From contig NZ_ASXG01000169.1 in assembly GCF_000411975.1 (NCBI RefSeq), positions 1 to 64,000 on the forward strand: a stretch of DNA of 64,000 bases, in the 5' to 3' direction. Both the position numbers and the translations under genes were made by a program. This stretch comes from Amycolatopsis orientalis DSM 43388. GTDB taxonomy: Bacteria; Actinomycetota; Actinomycetes; Mycobacteriales; Pseudonocardiaceae. The notes beneath the pieces were generated by a model. It was given only the letters and a program-made list of their open reading frames with translations, was not told the origin of the DNA and made no database searches. Shown one piece after another: positions 33,974-43,401 of the stretch (positions are counted from its first letter, which is position 1; each line of letters starts with the position of its first letter).

Positions 33974-35836
33974 GTGTGTGGAATCGTGGGATACGTCGGA
34001 CACCGCCCGGCTCTGGACGTCGTGCTCGGTGGGCTGCGCCGCATGGAATACCGGGGCTACGACTCGGCAGGTGTGGCGGTGCTGGACGGCGCCGGCGCGC
34101 TGACCGTCGAGCGCAAGGCCGGCCGTCTGGCCAACCTGGAAGCCCGGCTCGACGAGGTCGGCCGCGACGCGTTCGCGGGCACCGCGGGCATGGGCCACAC
34201 TCGCTGGGCCACGCACGGGGCCCCGATCGACCGCAACTCGCATCCGCACCGGGACACCACCGGTCGCGTCGCGGTGGTGCACAACGGGATCATCGAGAAC
34301 TTCGCCGCGTTGCGCGCCGAGCTCGAGGCCGACGGCATCGAGATGGCCAGTGACACGGACACCGAAACCGCCGCCCACCTGGTCGCTCGCGCGTACGGCG
34401 AAGGCGACACCAAGGGCGACCTGGCGGCCAGCGTCGCCGCGGTGTGCCGCCGGCTGGAGGGCGCGTTCACGCTCGTCGTGACGCACGCGGACGAGCCGGA
34501 CACGATCGTCGCCGCGCGCCGGTCGTCGCCGCTGGTGGTCGGGGTCGGCGAGGGCGAGCACTTCGTCGCTTCCGACGTCGCGGCGTTCATCGAGCATACC
34601 CGCGAGGCCGTCGAACTGGGCCAGGACCAGCTGGTCGTGATCACCCGCGACGGCTACCAGGTCACCGACTTCCACGGCGACGCCGCGCAGGCCAAGCCGT
34701 TCACCGTCGACTGGGACCTGTCGGCCGCCGAGAAGGGCGGCCACGAATACTTCATGCTCAAAGAGATCGAGGAGCAGCCGGAGGCGCTGGCGAACACGCT
34801 GCGCGGGCACTTCGAGGCCGGCCGGATCATCCTCGACGAGCAGCGCATTTCCGACCAGGACCTGCGCGACGTCGACAAGGTCTTCGTCGTCGCCTGCGGT
34901 TCGGCCTACCACTCCGGCCTCGTCGCCAAGTACGCCATCGAGCACTGGTGCCGGCTGCCGGTCGAGGTCGAGCTGGCGTCGGAGTTCCGCTACCGCGACC
35001 CGGTGCTCGACCGCGACACGCTCGTCGTCGCCGTCTCGCAGTCCGGCGAGACCGCGGACACCCTCGAAGCCGTGCGGCACGCCCGCGAGCAGAAGGCCCG
35101 CGTGCTGGCGGTCTGCAACACCAACGGCGCGCAGATCCCGCGCGAGTCCGACGCGGTGCTGTACACGCACGCCGGGCCGGAGATCGGCGTCGCGTCGACC
35201 AAGGCGTTCCTCGCGCAGATCGCCGCGAACTACCTCGTCGGCCTCGCGCTGGCGCAGGCGCGCGGCACGAAGTACCCGGACGAGGTCGCCCGCGAGTTCG
35301 CCGAGCTGGAAGCCATGCCGGCCGCGGTGCAGAAGGTGCTGTCCACTGTGGAGCCGACGCGGGAGATCGCGCGGCGGATCTCCGACTCGCGCGCGGTGCT
35401 GTTCCTCGGCCGCCACGTCGGATTCCCTGTGGCGCTGGAAGGCGCGCTGAAGCTGAAGGAACTCGCGTACATGCACGCGGAGGGCTTCGCGGCGGGCGAG
35501 CTGAAGCACGGTCCGATCGCGCTGATCGAAGAGGGCCTGCCGGTCGTTGTCGTGATGCCGTCGCCGAAGGGCCGCGCGGTGCTGCACTCGAAGCTGGTGT
35601 CGAACATCAGCGAGATCCAGGCACGGGGCGCGCGCACGATCGTGATCGCCGAGGAGGGCGACGAGACCGTGCGCCCGTTCGCCGACGAGCTGATCGAGGT
35701 GCCCGCGGTGCCGACGCTGCTGCAGCCGCTGGTTTCCACCGTGCCGCTGCAGGTGCTGGCCGCGGAGATCGCGAGTTCGCGCGGGTACGACATCGACAAG
35801 CCGCGTAACCTGGCGAAGTCCGTCACTGTCGAGTAG
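33974..35836 (+). CDS. glmS: Glutamine-fructose-6-phosphate aminotransferase (isomerising)
   Basis: Makes glucosamine-6-P from fructose-6-P and glutamine. 620 aa: glutaminase domain with nucleophile Cys2 (CGIVGYVGHRPALDVVLGGL), TRWATHGAP and the HNGIIENF motif; then two SIS isomerase domains (VACGSAYHSG, then VSQSGETADTLEAV) ending DKPRNLAKSVTVE. GTG 33974 is fixed by the Cys that must follow the initiator Met. No SD is visible. Feeds GlmM, encoded about 4 kb upstream. Confidence 0.97.
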   Translation: MCGIVGYVGHRPALDVVLGGLRRMEYRGYDSAGVAVLDGAGALTVERKAGRLANLEARLDEVGRDAFAGTAGMGHTRWATHGAPIDRNSHPHRDTTGRVAVVHNGIIENFAALRAELEADGIEMASDTDTETAAHLVARAYGEGDTKGDLAASVAAVCRRLEGAFTLVVTHADEPDTIVAARRSSPLVVGVGEGEHFVASDVAAFIEHTREAVELGQDQLVVITRDGYQVTDFHGDAAQAKPFTVDWDLSAAEKGGHEYFMLKEIEEQPEALANTLRGHFEAGRIILDEQRISDQDLRDVDKVFVVACGSAYHSGLVAKYAIEHWCRLPVEVELASEFRYRDPVLDRDTLVVAVSQSGETADTLEAVRHAREQKARVLAVCNTNGAQIPRESDAVLYTHAGPEIGVASTKAFLAQIAANYLVGLALAQARGTKYPDEVAREFAELEAMPAAVQKVLSTVEPTREIARRISDSRAVLFLGRHVGFPVALEGALKLKELAYMHAEGFAAGELKHGPIALIEEGLPVVVVMPSPKGRAVLHSKLVSNISEIQARGARTIVIAEEGDETVRPFADELIEVPAVPTLLQPLVSTVPLQVLAAEIASSRGYDIDKPRNLAKSVTVE

Positions 35837-35847
35837 CGGGAGCCGCC

Positions 35848-37290
35848 GTGCAAGGAATCTGGACTACTGAACGGATTCGCGCGGCGGAAGACCTGCTGCT
35901 CGCCCGCACTCCGGACGGCGAGCTGATGCGCCGGGCCTCGTTCGGCCTTGCCGCCGAGGTGGCCGGGCTGCTGTCCGAGAGCACCGGTGGCGTGTCCGGG
36001 CGTCGGGTCGTACTGCTGGTCGGTTCGGGCAACAACGGCGGCGATGCGTTGTGGGCCGGCGCTTTCCTGCGTCGGCGCGGGGTCGCGGTGGCCGCGGTAT
36101 TGCTGAAGCCGGAGAAGGCGCACCCGGCCGGATTGGCCGCGCTGCGGCGTTCCGGCGGCCGCGTGGTGTCCATAGCGGACAGTCCACAGTGGATCGAGAA
36201 GGCGGATGTCGTCGTGGACGGCATCGTCGGCATTTCGGCGCGCGGACCGTTGCGTCCGGAAGCGGCTGAACTGGTCGCGCGGATCGAAGCGCCGGTGGTG
36301 GCGGTGGATCTGCCGAGCGGGGTCGATCCGGACACCGGCGCGGTCGACGGCCCGCATGTCACGGCCGCGCGCACGGTCACCTTCGGTGCGCTCAAGCCCG
36401 TGCATGTGCTGGCACCGCAGGAATGCGGCGACGTGGTGCTGGTCGACATCGGCCTGCGGCCCTGGCTGGACGAGCCGGATCTTTGGCGGCTGGAGCTGTC
36501 CGACGTCGCCGCGGTGTGGCCGATTCCCGGGCCGGAGGACGACAAATACACCCAGGGCGTGGTCGGCATCGCCGCTGGCTCGGCGACGTATCCCGGCGCG
36601 GCGGTGCTCGCGTCCGGGTCCGCGGTCCGCGCGACGGCAGGGATGGTCCGCTACGCCGGGCACGCCGCGGACGTCGTGCGCTCGCGCTGGCCGGAGATCG
36701 TCGCGACCGGCTCGGTCACCGATGCGGGCCGAGTGCAGGCGTGGGTGGTCGGCCCGGGCATCGGCACCGGCGGCGAGGGCCGGGAAATCCTGCGGCACAT
36801 CCTGGGGCAGGGCGTCCCGGTGTGCGCGGACGCCGACGCCACCACGATCATCGCGCACACCCCCGAAGTCCTCGACGCTCGTGACCCGGACACGCCGCTC
36901 GTGCTCACTCCGCACGCCGGTGAGTACGAACGCCTGATGGGCCGCCGCCCAGGCGCGGATCGAGTCGCGGCGGCGCGGGAAGCGGCGAAGAAGTACGACG
37001 CTGTCGTGCTGCTGAAAGGCCACTGCACGGTGGTCGCCGCTCCGGACGGTCGTGTCGCGGTGAACACTCCGCGCGGTTCGTGGCTGGCCACCGCGGGCTC
37101 CGGCGACGTGCTGACCGGCCTGGTCGGGTCGCTGCTCGCTGCCGGACTCGACCCGTGGTTGGCCGCCGCGGCCGCCGCGCAGGTGCATTCCCTGGCGGGC
37201 GCGCTCGCCGCCGAGGACGTGCCGACTTCCGCGTCTGGTCTGGTCGACGCCATCCCCGCCGCGCTCCGGCTGGTTCGCGCGACCGCATAG
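35848..37290 (+). CDS. nnrDE: Bifunctional NAD(P)H-hydrate epimerase / ADP-dependent dehydratase
   Basis: Repairs hydrated NAD(P)H. The 480-aa product has an N-terminal YjeF_N epimerase domain (about 1-215, VGSGNNGGDALWAGAFLRRR, then DLPSGVDPDTG). A C-terminal ribokinase-like dehydratase domain (about 225-475) follows, with LTPHAGEYERLMG, VLLKGHCTVVAAPDG and the signature TAGSGDVLTGLVGSLLAAGL. GTG 35848, 11 nt after glmS, so same operon, as in mycobacteria. Confidence 0.95.
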   Translation: MQGIWTTERIRAAEDLLLARTPDGELMRRASFGLAAEVAGLLSESTGGVSGRRVVLLVGSGNNGGDALWAGAFLRRRGVAVAAVLLKPEKAHPAGLAALRRSGGRVVSIADSPQWIEKADVVVDGIVGISARGPLRPEAAELVARIEAPVVAVDLPSGVDPDTGAVDGPHVTAARTVTFGALKPVHVLAPQECGDVVLVDIGLRPWLDEPDLWRLELSDVAAVWPIPGPEDDKYTQGVVGIAAGSATYPGAAVLASGSAVRATAGMVRYAGHAADVVRSRWPEIVATGSVTDAGRVQAWVVGPGIGTGGEGREILRHILGQGVPVCADADATTIIAHTPEVLDARDPDTPLVLTPHAGEYERLMGRRPGADRVAAAREAAKKYDAVVLLKGHCTVVAAPDGRVAVNTPRGSWLATAGSGDVLTGLVGSLLAAGLDPWLAAAAAAQVHSLAGALAAEDVPTSASGLVDAIPAALRLVRATA

Positions 37291-37294
37291 TTAT

Positions 37295-37313
37295 CGAGTT
37301 ACGTGTTAACTCG
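37295..37313. promoter_or_regulatory. 7-bp dyad, candidate operator of the deoR-xylB operon
   Basis: CGAGTTA (37295-37301), spacer CGTGT, TAACTCG (37307-37313): perfect dyad about 28 nt before the DeoR-family start and just after the nnrDE stop. A plausible autoregulatory site for the repressor downstream. Confidence 0.45.
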
Positions 37314-37340
37314 GCTCGCGATATCTGGTAAGAACAAGAT

Positions 37341-38165
37341 GTGAGTCGAGACACGCCAGGACGGCCGAAGACGCGCCCGTCCGACGCCGCGGTGGAGCAG
37401 CGGCGCCAGGAGATCCTCGACTACGTCATCGACCAGGGCGAGGTCCGGATCGACGACCTCACCGCCCGGTTCGGCGTCAGCCTCATGACGATGCACCGCG
37501 ACCTGGACGACCTCGCCGACAAGCGGTTGCTGCGGAAGCTGCGCGGCAAGGTCGAGGCCTATCCGGCGCTCACCATGGAGACCGCGAGCCGGTTCACGCT
37601 GCACTCGGCCGAGAAAGAAGCCCTCGCCGACCTCGCGATTCAGCAGGTCGAGCCCGGCCAGACGGTGTTCGTCGACGACTCCACCACGCTGTTCCCGCTG
37701 GTCGAACGGCTGGCCCAGGTCGAGCGCCTCACCGTCATCACCAACTCGCTGCAGGCCGCGCGGCTGCTGGGCAGCGGCGTTGAAGTGGTGCTCGCCGGTG
37801 GCCGTTACGACCCCGAATACGACTCCTGCTCCGGCCCCGACGTGCTCGAACTGCTCGAGCGCATTCGCGTGGACATCGCGTTCGTCTCGGTCAGCGCGGT
37901 CGCGGTGGGCAGGCTGTTCCACCCGGTCCGCGACTACGCCGAGCTGAAGAAGGCCGTGCTGCGCGCCGCGAACCGCAACGTGCTGGTGCTCGACCACTCG
38001 AAGTTCGGCCGCACCGCGACGTACGCGCACGGGAATGTCGGCGATTACGACCTCCTGATCACCAGCGAAGCCACTCCGACCGAGGAGATCGAGGCGGCGC
38101 TGAACGCGGGAACGGCGGTCGAGGCCGCGGAGTACGTCGAGGAGGGGCAGCCCTATGACAGCTGA
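37341..38165 (+). CDS. DeoR-family transcriptional regulator
   Basis: 274 aa. The N-terminal winged helix (about 20-75) is QEILDYVIDQGEVRIDDLTARFGVS and HRDLDDLADKRLL; the C-terminal sugar-phosphate-sensing DeoR domain (about 90-255) has the FVDDSTTLFPLVERL and LAGGRYDPEYDSCSG stretches. Ends by overlapping xylB by 11 nt, so it likely represses this operon in response to a sugar phosphate such as xylulose-5-P (inferred from the neighbour). GTG 37341, no clear SD. Confidence 0.92.
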   Translation: MSRDTPGRPKTRPSDAAVEQRRQEILDYVIDQGEVRIDDLTARFGVSLMTMHRDLDDLADKRLLRKLRGKVEAYPALTMETASRFTLHSAEKEALADLAIQQVEPGQTVFVDDSTTLFPLVERLAQVERLTVITNSLQAARLLGSGVEVVLAGGRYDPEYDSCSGPDVLELLERIRVDIAFVSVSAVAVGRLFHPVRDYAELKKAVLRAANRNVLVLDHSKFGRTATYAHGNVGDYDLLITSEATPTEEIEAALNAGTAVEAAEYVEEGQPYDS

Positions 38166-39588
38166 GCTGGTGGCCGGGGTCGATTCGTCGACCCAGTCGA
38201 CCAAGGTCGTGGTCTGCGACGCACGCACGGGCGAGGTCGTGCGCACCGGCCGGGCCCCGCATCCGGACGGCACGGAAGTCGACCCCGCGGCGTGGGCGCA
38301 AGCGTTTGCGGAGGCCACTCGGGACGTCCTCGACGGCGTGCGGGCGATCGGGATCGGCGGTCAGCAGCACGGCATGGTGACGCTCGACGAAGCCGGCGAG
38401 GTAGTCCGGCCGGCGTTGCTGTGGAACGACACCCGCTCCGCGCAGGCGGCCAAGGACCTCACCGAGGAACTCGGCGGACCCGGCGTGTGGGCCAAGTCGG
38501 TCGGGTTGGTGCCGGTCGCGAGCTTCACCGTCACCAAGCTCCGCTGGCTCGCCGAGCACGAGCCGGAGAACGCCGACCGCGTCGCCCGCGTCCTGCTGCC
38601 GCACGACTGGCTCACCTGGCGGCTGCTCGGGCGTCCGGAAACCGCGGTGACCGACCGCGGCGACGCTTCCGGCACCGGCTATTTCTCGCCGACCGACAAC
38701 ACATACCGCCACGACGTCCTCGCGCACGCGTTCGGCGGGCGTACTCCGGATCTGCCGACGGTGCTCGGCCCGTCCGACGTCGCCGGGCACACCAGCGACG
38801 GCATGCTCGTGTCCGCGGGCACCGGCGACAACATGGCCGCCGCGCTCGCCCTCGAACTGGCTCCGGGCGACGCGGTGATCTCCATCGGCACCAGCGGCAC
38901 GGTGTTCGCCGTCACCGAGACCGGCGCGGCCGACGCGAGCGGACTGGTCGCCGGATTCGCCGACGCCACCGGCCGGTTCCTCCCGCTGACCGCCGCCCTC
39001 AACGCCGCCCGCGTGCTCACCGCGGGCGCGGCGATGCTCGGGGTCGATCTCGCCGAATTCGACCGGCTCGCATTGGCCGCCGAACCGGGCGCGGGCGGCC
39101 TCACGCTGCTGCCCTACCTCGACGGCGAGCGCACCCCGAACCTGCCCGGCGCGACCGGGTCGCTGCACGGTCTGACCAGGGCGAACATGACGCCGGAGAA
39201 CGTCGCGCGGGCGACTGTCGAGGGCATGGTCTGCGGCTTGGCTGCCGGACTGGACGCGGTGCGCGCGCAGGGGATGGCCGTGCGGCGCGTGCTGCTGATC
39301 GGCGGCGGCGCGCAGTCCGCCGCGGTGCGGGCGATCGCGCCGATCGTGCTGGGCCTGCCCGTGGTGATCCCCGAGGTCGGCGAGTACGTCGCGCTGGGGG
39401 CCGCTCGACAAGCCGCCTGGGCGCTCGCGGGCAGCGCGGAACCGCCGGGGTGGCACGGAACGGAAAACCGGCTCGAGCTGGACGAGCCGGCCGGGGCGCT
39501 GCGCGCCGCGGGCATCGAAATCCAGCAACGCCACCTCGAGGCGCGCGAGGCCGCGCACGGGGTTTCCGCGAAATTGGGAGAGGACTGA
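38155..39588 (+). CDS. xylB: Xylulokinase-type FGGY carbohydrate kinase
   Basis: 477 aa. Actin-like FGGY fold: AGVDSSTQSTKVVVCDARTG at the N-terminus (ATP/sugar site), IGGQQHGMVTLD, WNDTRS, SVGLVPVASFTVTKLRWL, the SIGTSGTVFAVT phosphate loop and the LLIGGGAQSAAVRAI adenosine motif. Phosphorylates D-xylulose if the assignment is right; other pentuloses are possible. ATG 38155 (AGGAGGGGC not far upstream), overlapping deoR. No xylose isomerase is present in the window. Confidence 0.9.
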   Translation: MTAELVAGVDSSTQSTKVVVCDARTGEVVRTGRAPHPDGTEVDPAAWAQAFAEATRDVLDGVRAIGIGGQQHGMVTLDEAGEVVRPALLWNDTRSAQAAKDLTEELGGPGVWAKSVGLVPVASFTVTKLRWLAEHEPENADRVARVLLPHDWLTWRLLGRPETAVTDRGDASGTGYFSPTDNTYRHDVLAHAFGGRTPDLPTVLGPSDVAGHTSDGMLVSAGTGDNMAAALALELAPGDAVISIGTSGTVFAVTETGAADASGLVAGFADATGRFLPLTAALNAARVLTAGAAMLGVDLAEFDRLALAAEPGAGGLTLLPYLDGERTPNLPGATGSLHGLTRANMTPENVARATVEGMVCGLAAGLDAVRAQGMAVRRVLLIGGGAQSAAVRAIAPIVLGLPVVIPEVGEYVALGAARQAAWALAGSAEPPGWHGTENRLELDEPAGALRAAGIEIQQRHLEAREAAHGVSAKLGED

Positions 39589-39591
39589 CCG

Positions 39592-40692
<1,101 letters not shown>

Positions 40693-40706
40693 GCCGACAG
40701 CGTGGG

Positions 40707-40735
40707 AAACTGGCAGTCGTTATGACTGCCAGTTT
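40707..40735. promoter_or_regulatory. Perfect 12-bp inverted repeat enclosing the alr start codon
   Basis: Arms 40707-40718 (AAACTGGCAGTC) and 40724-40735 (GACTGCCAGTTT) with loop GTTAT; the ATG at 40722 lies half in the loop and half in the 3' arm. No SD is visible upstream. As RNA it would bury the start codon in a hairpin; as DNA it is a good operator-sized dyad. Confidence 0.7.
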
Positions 40736-41843
40736 TCCGCACGCCGAGACCGTGATCGATCTCGGCGCACTGCGGCACAACGTTTCCTTGCTGGCCGCCC
40801 GGGCCCCCGGCGCGGCCGTGATGTGTGTGGTCAAGGGCGACGGATACGGCCACGGCGCGGTACCCGTCAGCCGTGCCGCGGTGGAGGCCGGGGCGAGTTG
40901 GCTCGGTACCTGCTCGCTGCGGGAAGCCCTCGACCTGCGGGCCGCGGGGCTGTCCGTGCGGCTGTTCAGCTGGCTGGACGTGCCGGAGATGGATTTCACC
41001 CCCGGGATTGAGGCGGACATCGACCTCGGCGTCAGCTCCCTCAGCGAGCTGGCGCGGGTCGACGCCGCGGCGGAACGTGCCGGAAAGCGCGCCCGGGTGC
41101 ACCTCAAGATCGACACCGGGCTGTCCCGCAACGGCTGTCCGCCCGCCGCGTGGCCCGAGCTGGTCGAGGCGGCGGCCAAGGCGCGCGGCGTCGAGGTCGT
41201 GGCCATCTGGTCGCACCTGGCCTGCGCCGACGAACTGGGGCACGCGTCGATCGACGCGCAGGCGAAGCTGTTCGCCGAGGCCTACGACGCGGCTCGGGCG
41301 GCGGGTCTCGACCCGATCCGGCACCTGGCCAACTCCGCGGCCACGCTCACCCGGCCGGACCTGCATTTCGACCTGGTGCGCCCGGGCATCGCGATGTACG
41401 GCCTCAACCCGGTGCCCACCGACGACGACCTGCGCCCGGTGATGACGTTCCGGTCGACCGTGGTGCTCACCAAACCGCTGGCGGCCGGGGAATCCGTCTC
41501 CTACGGCCACACCTGGACCGCGCCGGAGGACACCACGCTCGCGCTCGTGCCGGTCGGATACGCCGACGGGGTACCGCGCACGCTGTCCGGCCGAATGGAC
41601 GTCTGGCTCGGCGGGAAGCGGCGGCCGGTCGTCGGGCGGATCTGCATGGACCAGCTCGTGGTGAACGTCGGCAACGAGGACGTGCCTCGCATCGGCGACG
41701 AGGTCGTGCTGTTCGGGGCGGGCCGCTCCGGCGAACCGACCGCGCGCGAATGGGCGGACAAGCTCGGCACCATCGACTACGAGATCGTCACCTCGATGTA
41801 CCGGCCGCGGGTCCGCCGCCGGTACGTGGGGGAGCGGGCGTGA
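40722..41843 (+). CDS. alr: Alanine racemase
   Basis: PLP enzyme making D-alanine for peptidoglycan. 373 aa: PLP Lys38 in CVVKGDGYGHG (family usually VVKANAYGHG, so the residues after Lys differ slightly), LKIDTGLSRNG, RPGIAMYGLNP, the catalytic Tyr region VSYGHTWTAPEDT and GRICMDQLVV. ATG 40722 sits inside a 12-bp hairpin. Precedes an alpha/beta hydrolase and tsaE, as in mycobacteria (alr-Rv3422c order). Confidence 0.95.
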   Translation: MTASFPHAETVIDLGALRHNVSLLAARAPGAAVMCVVKGDGYGHGAVPVSRAAVEAGASWLGTCSLREALDLRAAGLSVRLFSWLDVPEMDFTPGIEADIDLGVSSLSELARVDAAAERAGKRARVHLKIDTGLSRNGCPPAAWPELVEAAAKARGVEVVAIWSHLACADELGHASIDAQAKLFAEAYDAARAAGLDPIRHLANSAATLTRPDLHFDLVRPGIAMYGLNPVPTDDDLRPVMTFRSTVVLTKPLAAGESVSYGHTWTAPEDTTLALVPVGYADGVPRTLSGRMDVWLGGKRRPVVGRICMDQLVVNVGNEDVPRIGDEVVLFGAGRSGEPTAREWADKLGTIDYEIVTSMYRPRVRRRYVGERA

Positions 41844-42928
41844 CTCCGTCGGCACGGCTGTGGGCGATCGCCGGGGGAGTCGGAGCGGTGGTAACGGGTG
41901 CGGCAGCGGCAGTTGTCGCTTCGCAGCAACGCAAATCGACTGAAGACCCGTTCGCCGACGAACCGTTAGGCGAGCTGAAGCCGGACCGCACGTCCACTGT
42001 CGCGGCGGAAGACGGCACGCCGCTGTCGGTCGAGGAGATCGATCCCGAAGACAGTGAACAACCCGAGCTGACTCTCGTCGGCGTACACGGCTTCGCGCTT
42101 TCGCGGCGCTCGTGGCACTTCCAGCGCCGTGACCTCGCTTCGCTGCGACTGCCGCGCGTACGGCAGGTCTACTTCGACCATCGCGGCCACGGCCTGTCCG
42201 GAGAAGCGTCGCCCGAGACGTCGACGATCGAACAGCTCGCGCACGACCTCGACAGCGTGCTTCGCGCGGTCGTGCCCGAAGGGCCGATTGTCCTCATGGG
42301 ACATTCCATGGGCGGCATGGTGATCATGGAGCTGGCCGCGCAACGGCCAGACCTCTTCGAGGACCGCGTACGCGGCGTCGCCTTCATCGCGACCGCAGCC
42401 GGCGAAGTCGGCGCACGCGGGTTGCCGAGGCCGTTGCTGTCCAAGTACAACCCGCTCACGCGCGGCGTCGGCGAGCTGGCTGAATGGCAACCCGGGTTGG
42501 TCGAGTTCGTCCGCGCGGCCGGCGGTCAGCTGACCCGGCAGGCCGTGCGCCGGCTCGCGTTCGGCAGCCGCGACGTCTCGCCGCGCCTCGTCGACTTCAT
42601 GCTGGAAATGCTGGCCGTCACTCCGGTGCGCGGGCTGCTCAACTTCGTGGACACCCTCGGCAGCCACCATCGGTACGCTGTGCTGGCCGGGCTGAAACAC
42701 GCGCAGGTGCTGGTCATCGGCGGCGACTCGGACCGTTTCACGCCGTTCGCGCACGCCGAGCGCATCGCCGAAGAGCTGCCGGACGCCGAGCTGGTGCGCG
42801 TGCGCGGAGCCGGGCACATGGTGCAGCTCGAACAGCCCGAGCTGGTGAACAGCCATCTCATCGACCTGCTGCAGCGCTGCGCCGGAAGCGCCGCGCCGAA
42901 CCGGCGAAACTGGTGGTGGACAAGGTGA
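41840..42928 (+). CDS. Membrane-anchored alpha/beta hydrolase
   Basis: 362 aa. The N-terminal hydrophobic segment (about 8-28, IAGGVGAVVTGAAAAVVAS) is a likely anchor. Hydrolase fold: VGVHGFALSRRSW (oxyanion), FDHRGHGLSG, nucleophile GHSMGGM, probable Asp in IGGDSDRFTPF and His in RGAGHMVQLEQPE. Overlaps alr (GTGA) and tsaE (GTGA), so it is locked into this operon; substrate unknown. Ends with an unusual WWWTR. Confidence 0.9.
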   Translation: MTPSARLWAIAGGVGAVVTGAAAAVVASQQRKSTEDPFADEPLGELKPDRTSTVAAEDGTPLSVEEIDPEDSEQPELTLVGVHGFALSRRSWHFQRRDLASLRLPRVRQVYFDHRGHGLSGEASPETSTIEQLAHDLDSVLRAVVPEGPIVLMGHSMGGMVIMELAAQRPDLFEDRVRGVAFIATAAGEVGARGLPRPLLSKYNPLTRGVGELAEWQPGLVEFVRAAGGQLTRQAVRRLAFGSRDVSPRLVDFMLEMLAVTPVRGLLNFVDTLGSHHRYAVLAGLKHAQVLVIGGDSDRFTPFAHAERIAEELPDAELVRVRGAGHMVQLEQPELVNSHLIDLLQRCAGSAAPNRRNWWWTR

Positions 42929-43380
42929 TTCTGGAGACCCCCGAGGACACGATGGCCTTCGGGCGGACGCTGGGCGCGGCCTTGCGCGCGGGCGATCTGG
43001 TGCTGCTGGACGGTCCGCTCGGGGCCGGGAAGACGACCCTGACCCGCGGCATCGCGGACGGGCTCGGCGTCGGCGGACGGGTCAGTTCGCCGACCTTCGT
43101 GCTGGCGCGAGTGCACACCGCCGGGGCGGCCGGAGTACCGCTGATCCACGTGGACGCGTACCGGCTCGGGGGCGATCTGTCCCAGCTGGACGACCTCGAT
43201 CTGGACACCGACCTGGAATCGTCCGCGGTGGTCGTCGAATGGGGCGAGGGCAGCGCGGAACGGCTGTCCGAGGACCACCTGGTCGTCCGGCTGACCCGGC
43301 ACGACGACGACACCCGGAGCGTCGTGCTGGAACCGCACGGCTCCTGGACCACCCGCGTCGACGACCTGCAAGCCGCCTAG
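42925..43380 (+). CDS. tsaE: tRNA t6A biosynthesis ATPase TsaE
   Basis: 151 aa. P-loop GPLGAGKTTLTRG near residue 32, the VSSPTFVLARVH switch, HVDAYRLGG and VVEWGEG motifs. Works with TsaB and TsaD in N6-threonylcarbamoylation of A37. GTG 42925 overlaps the upstream stop; GTG 42913 or 42916 are in-frame alternatives. Its partners tsaB and tsaD are 11 kb away here instead of next door. Confidence 0.94.
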   Translation: MILETPEDTMAFGRTLGAALRAGDLVLLDGPLGAGKTTLTRGIADGLGVGGRVSSPTFVLARVHTAGAAGVPLIHVDAYRLGGDLSQLDDLDLDTDLESSAVVVEWGEGSAERLSEDHLVVRLTRHDDDTRSVVLEPHGSWTTRVDDLQAA

Positions 43381-43401
43381 CGCTTACCGCCCGGCAATCC
43401 C

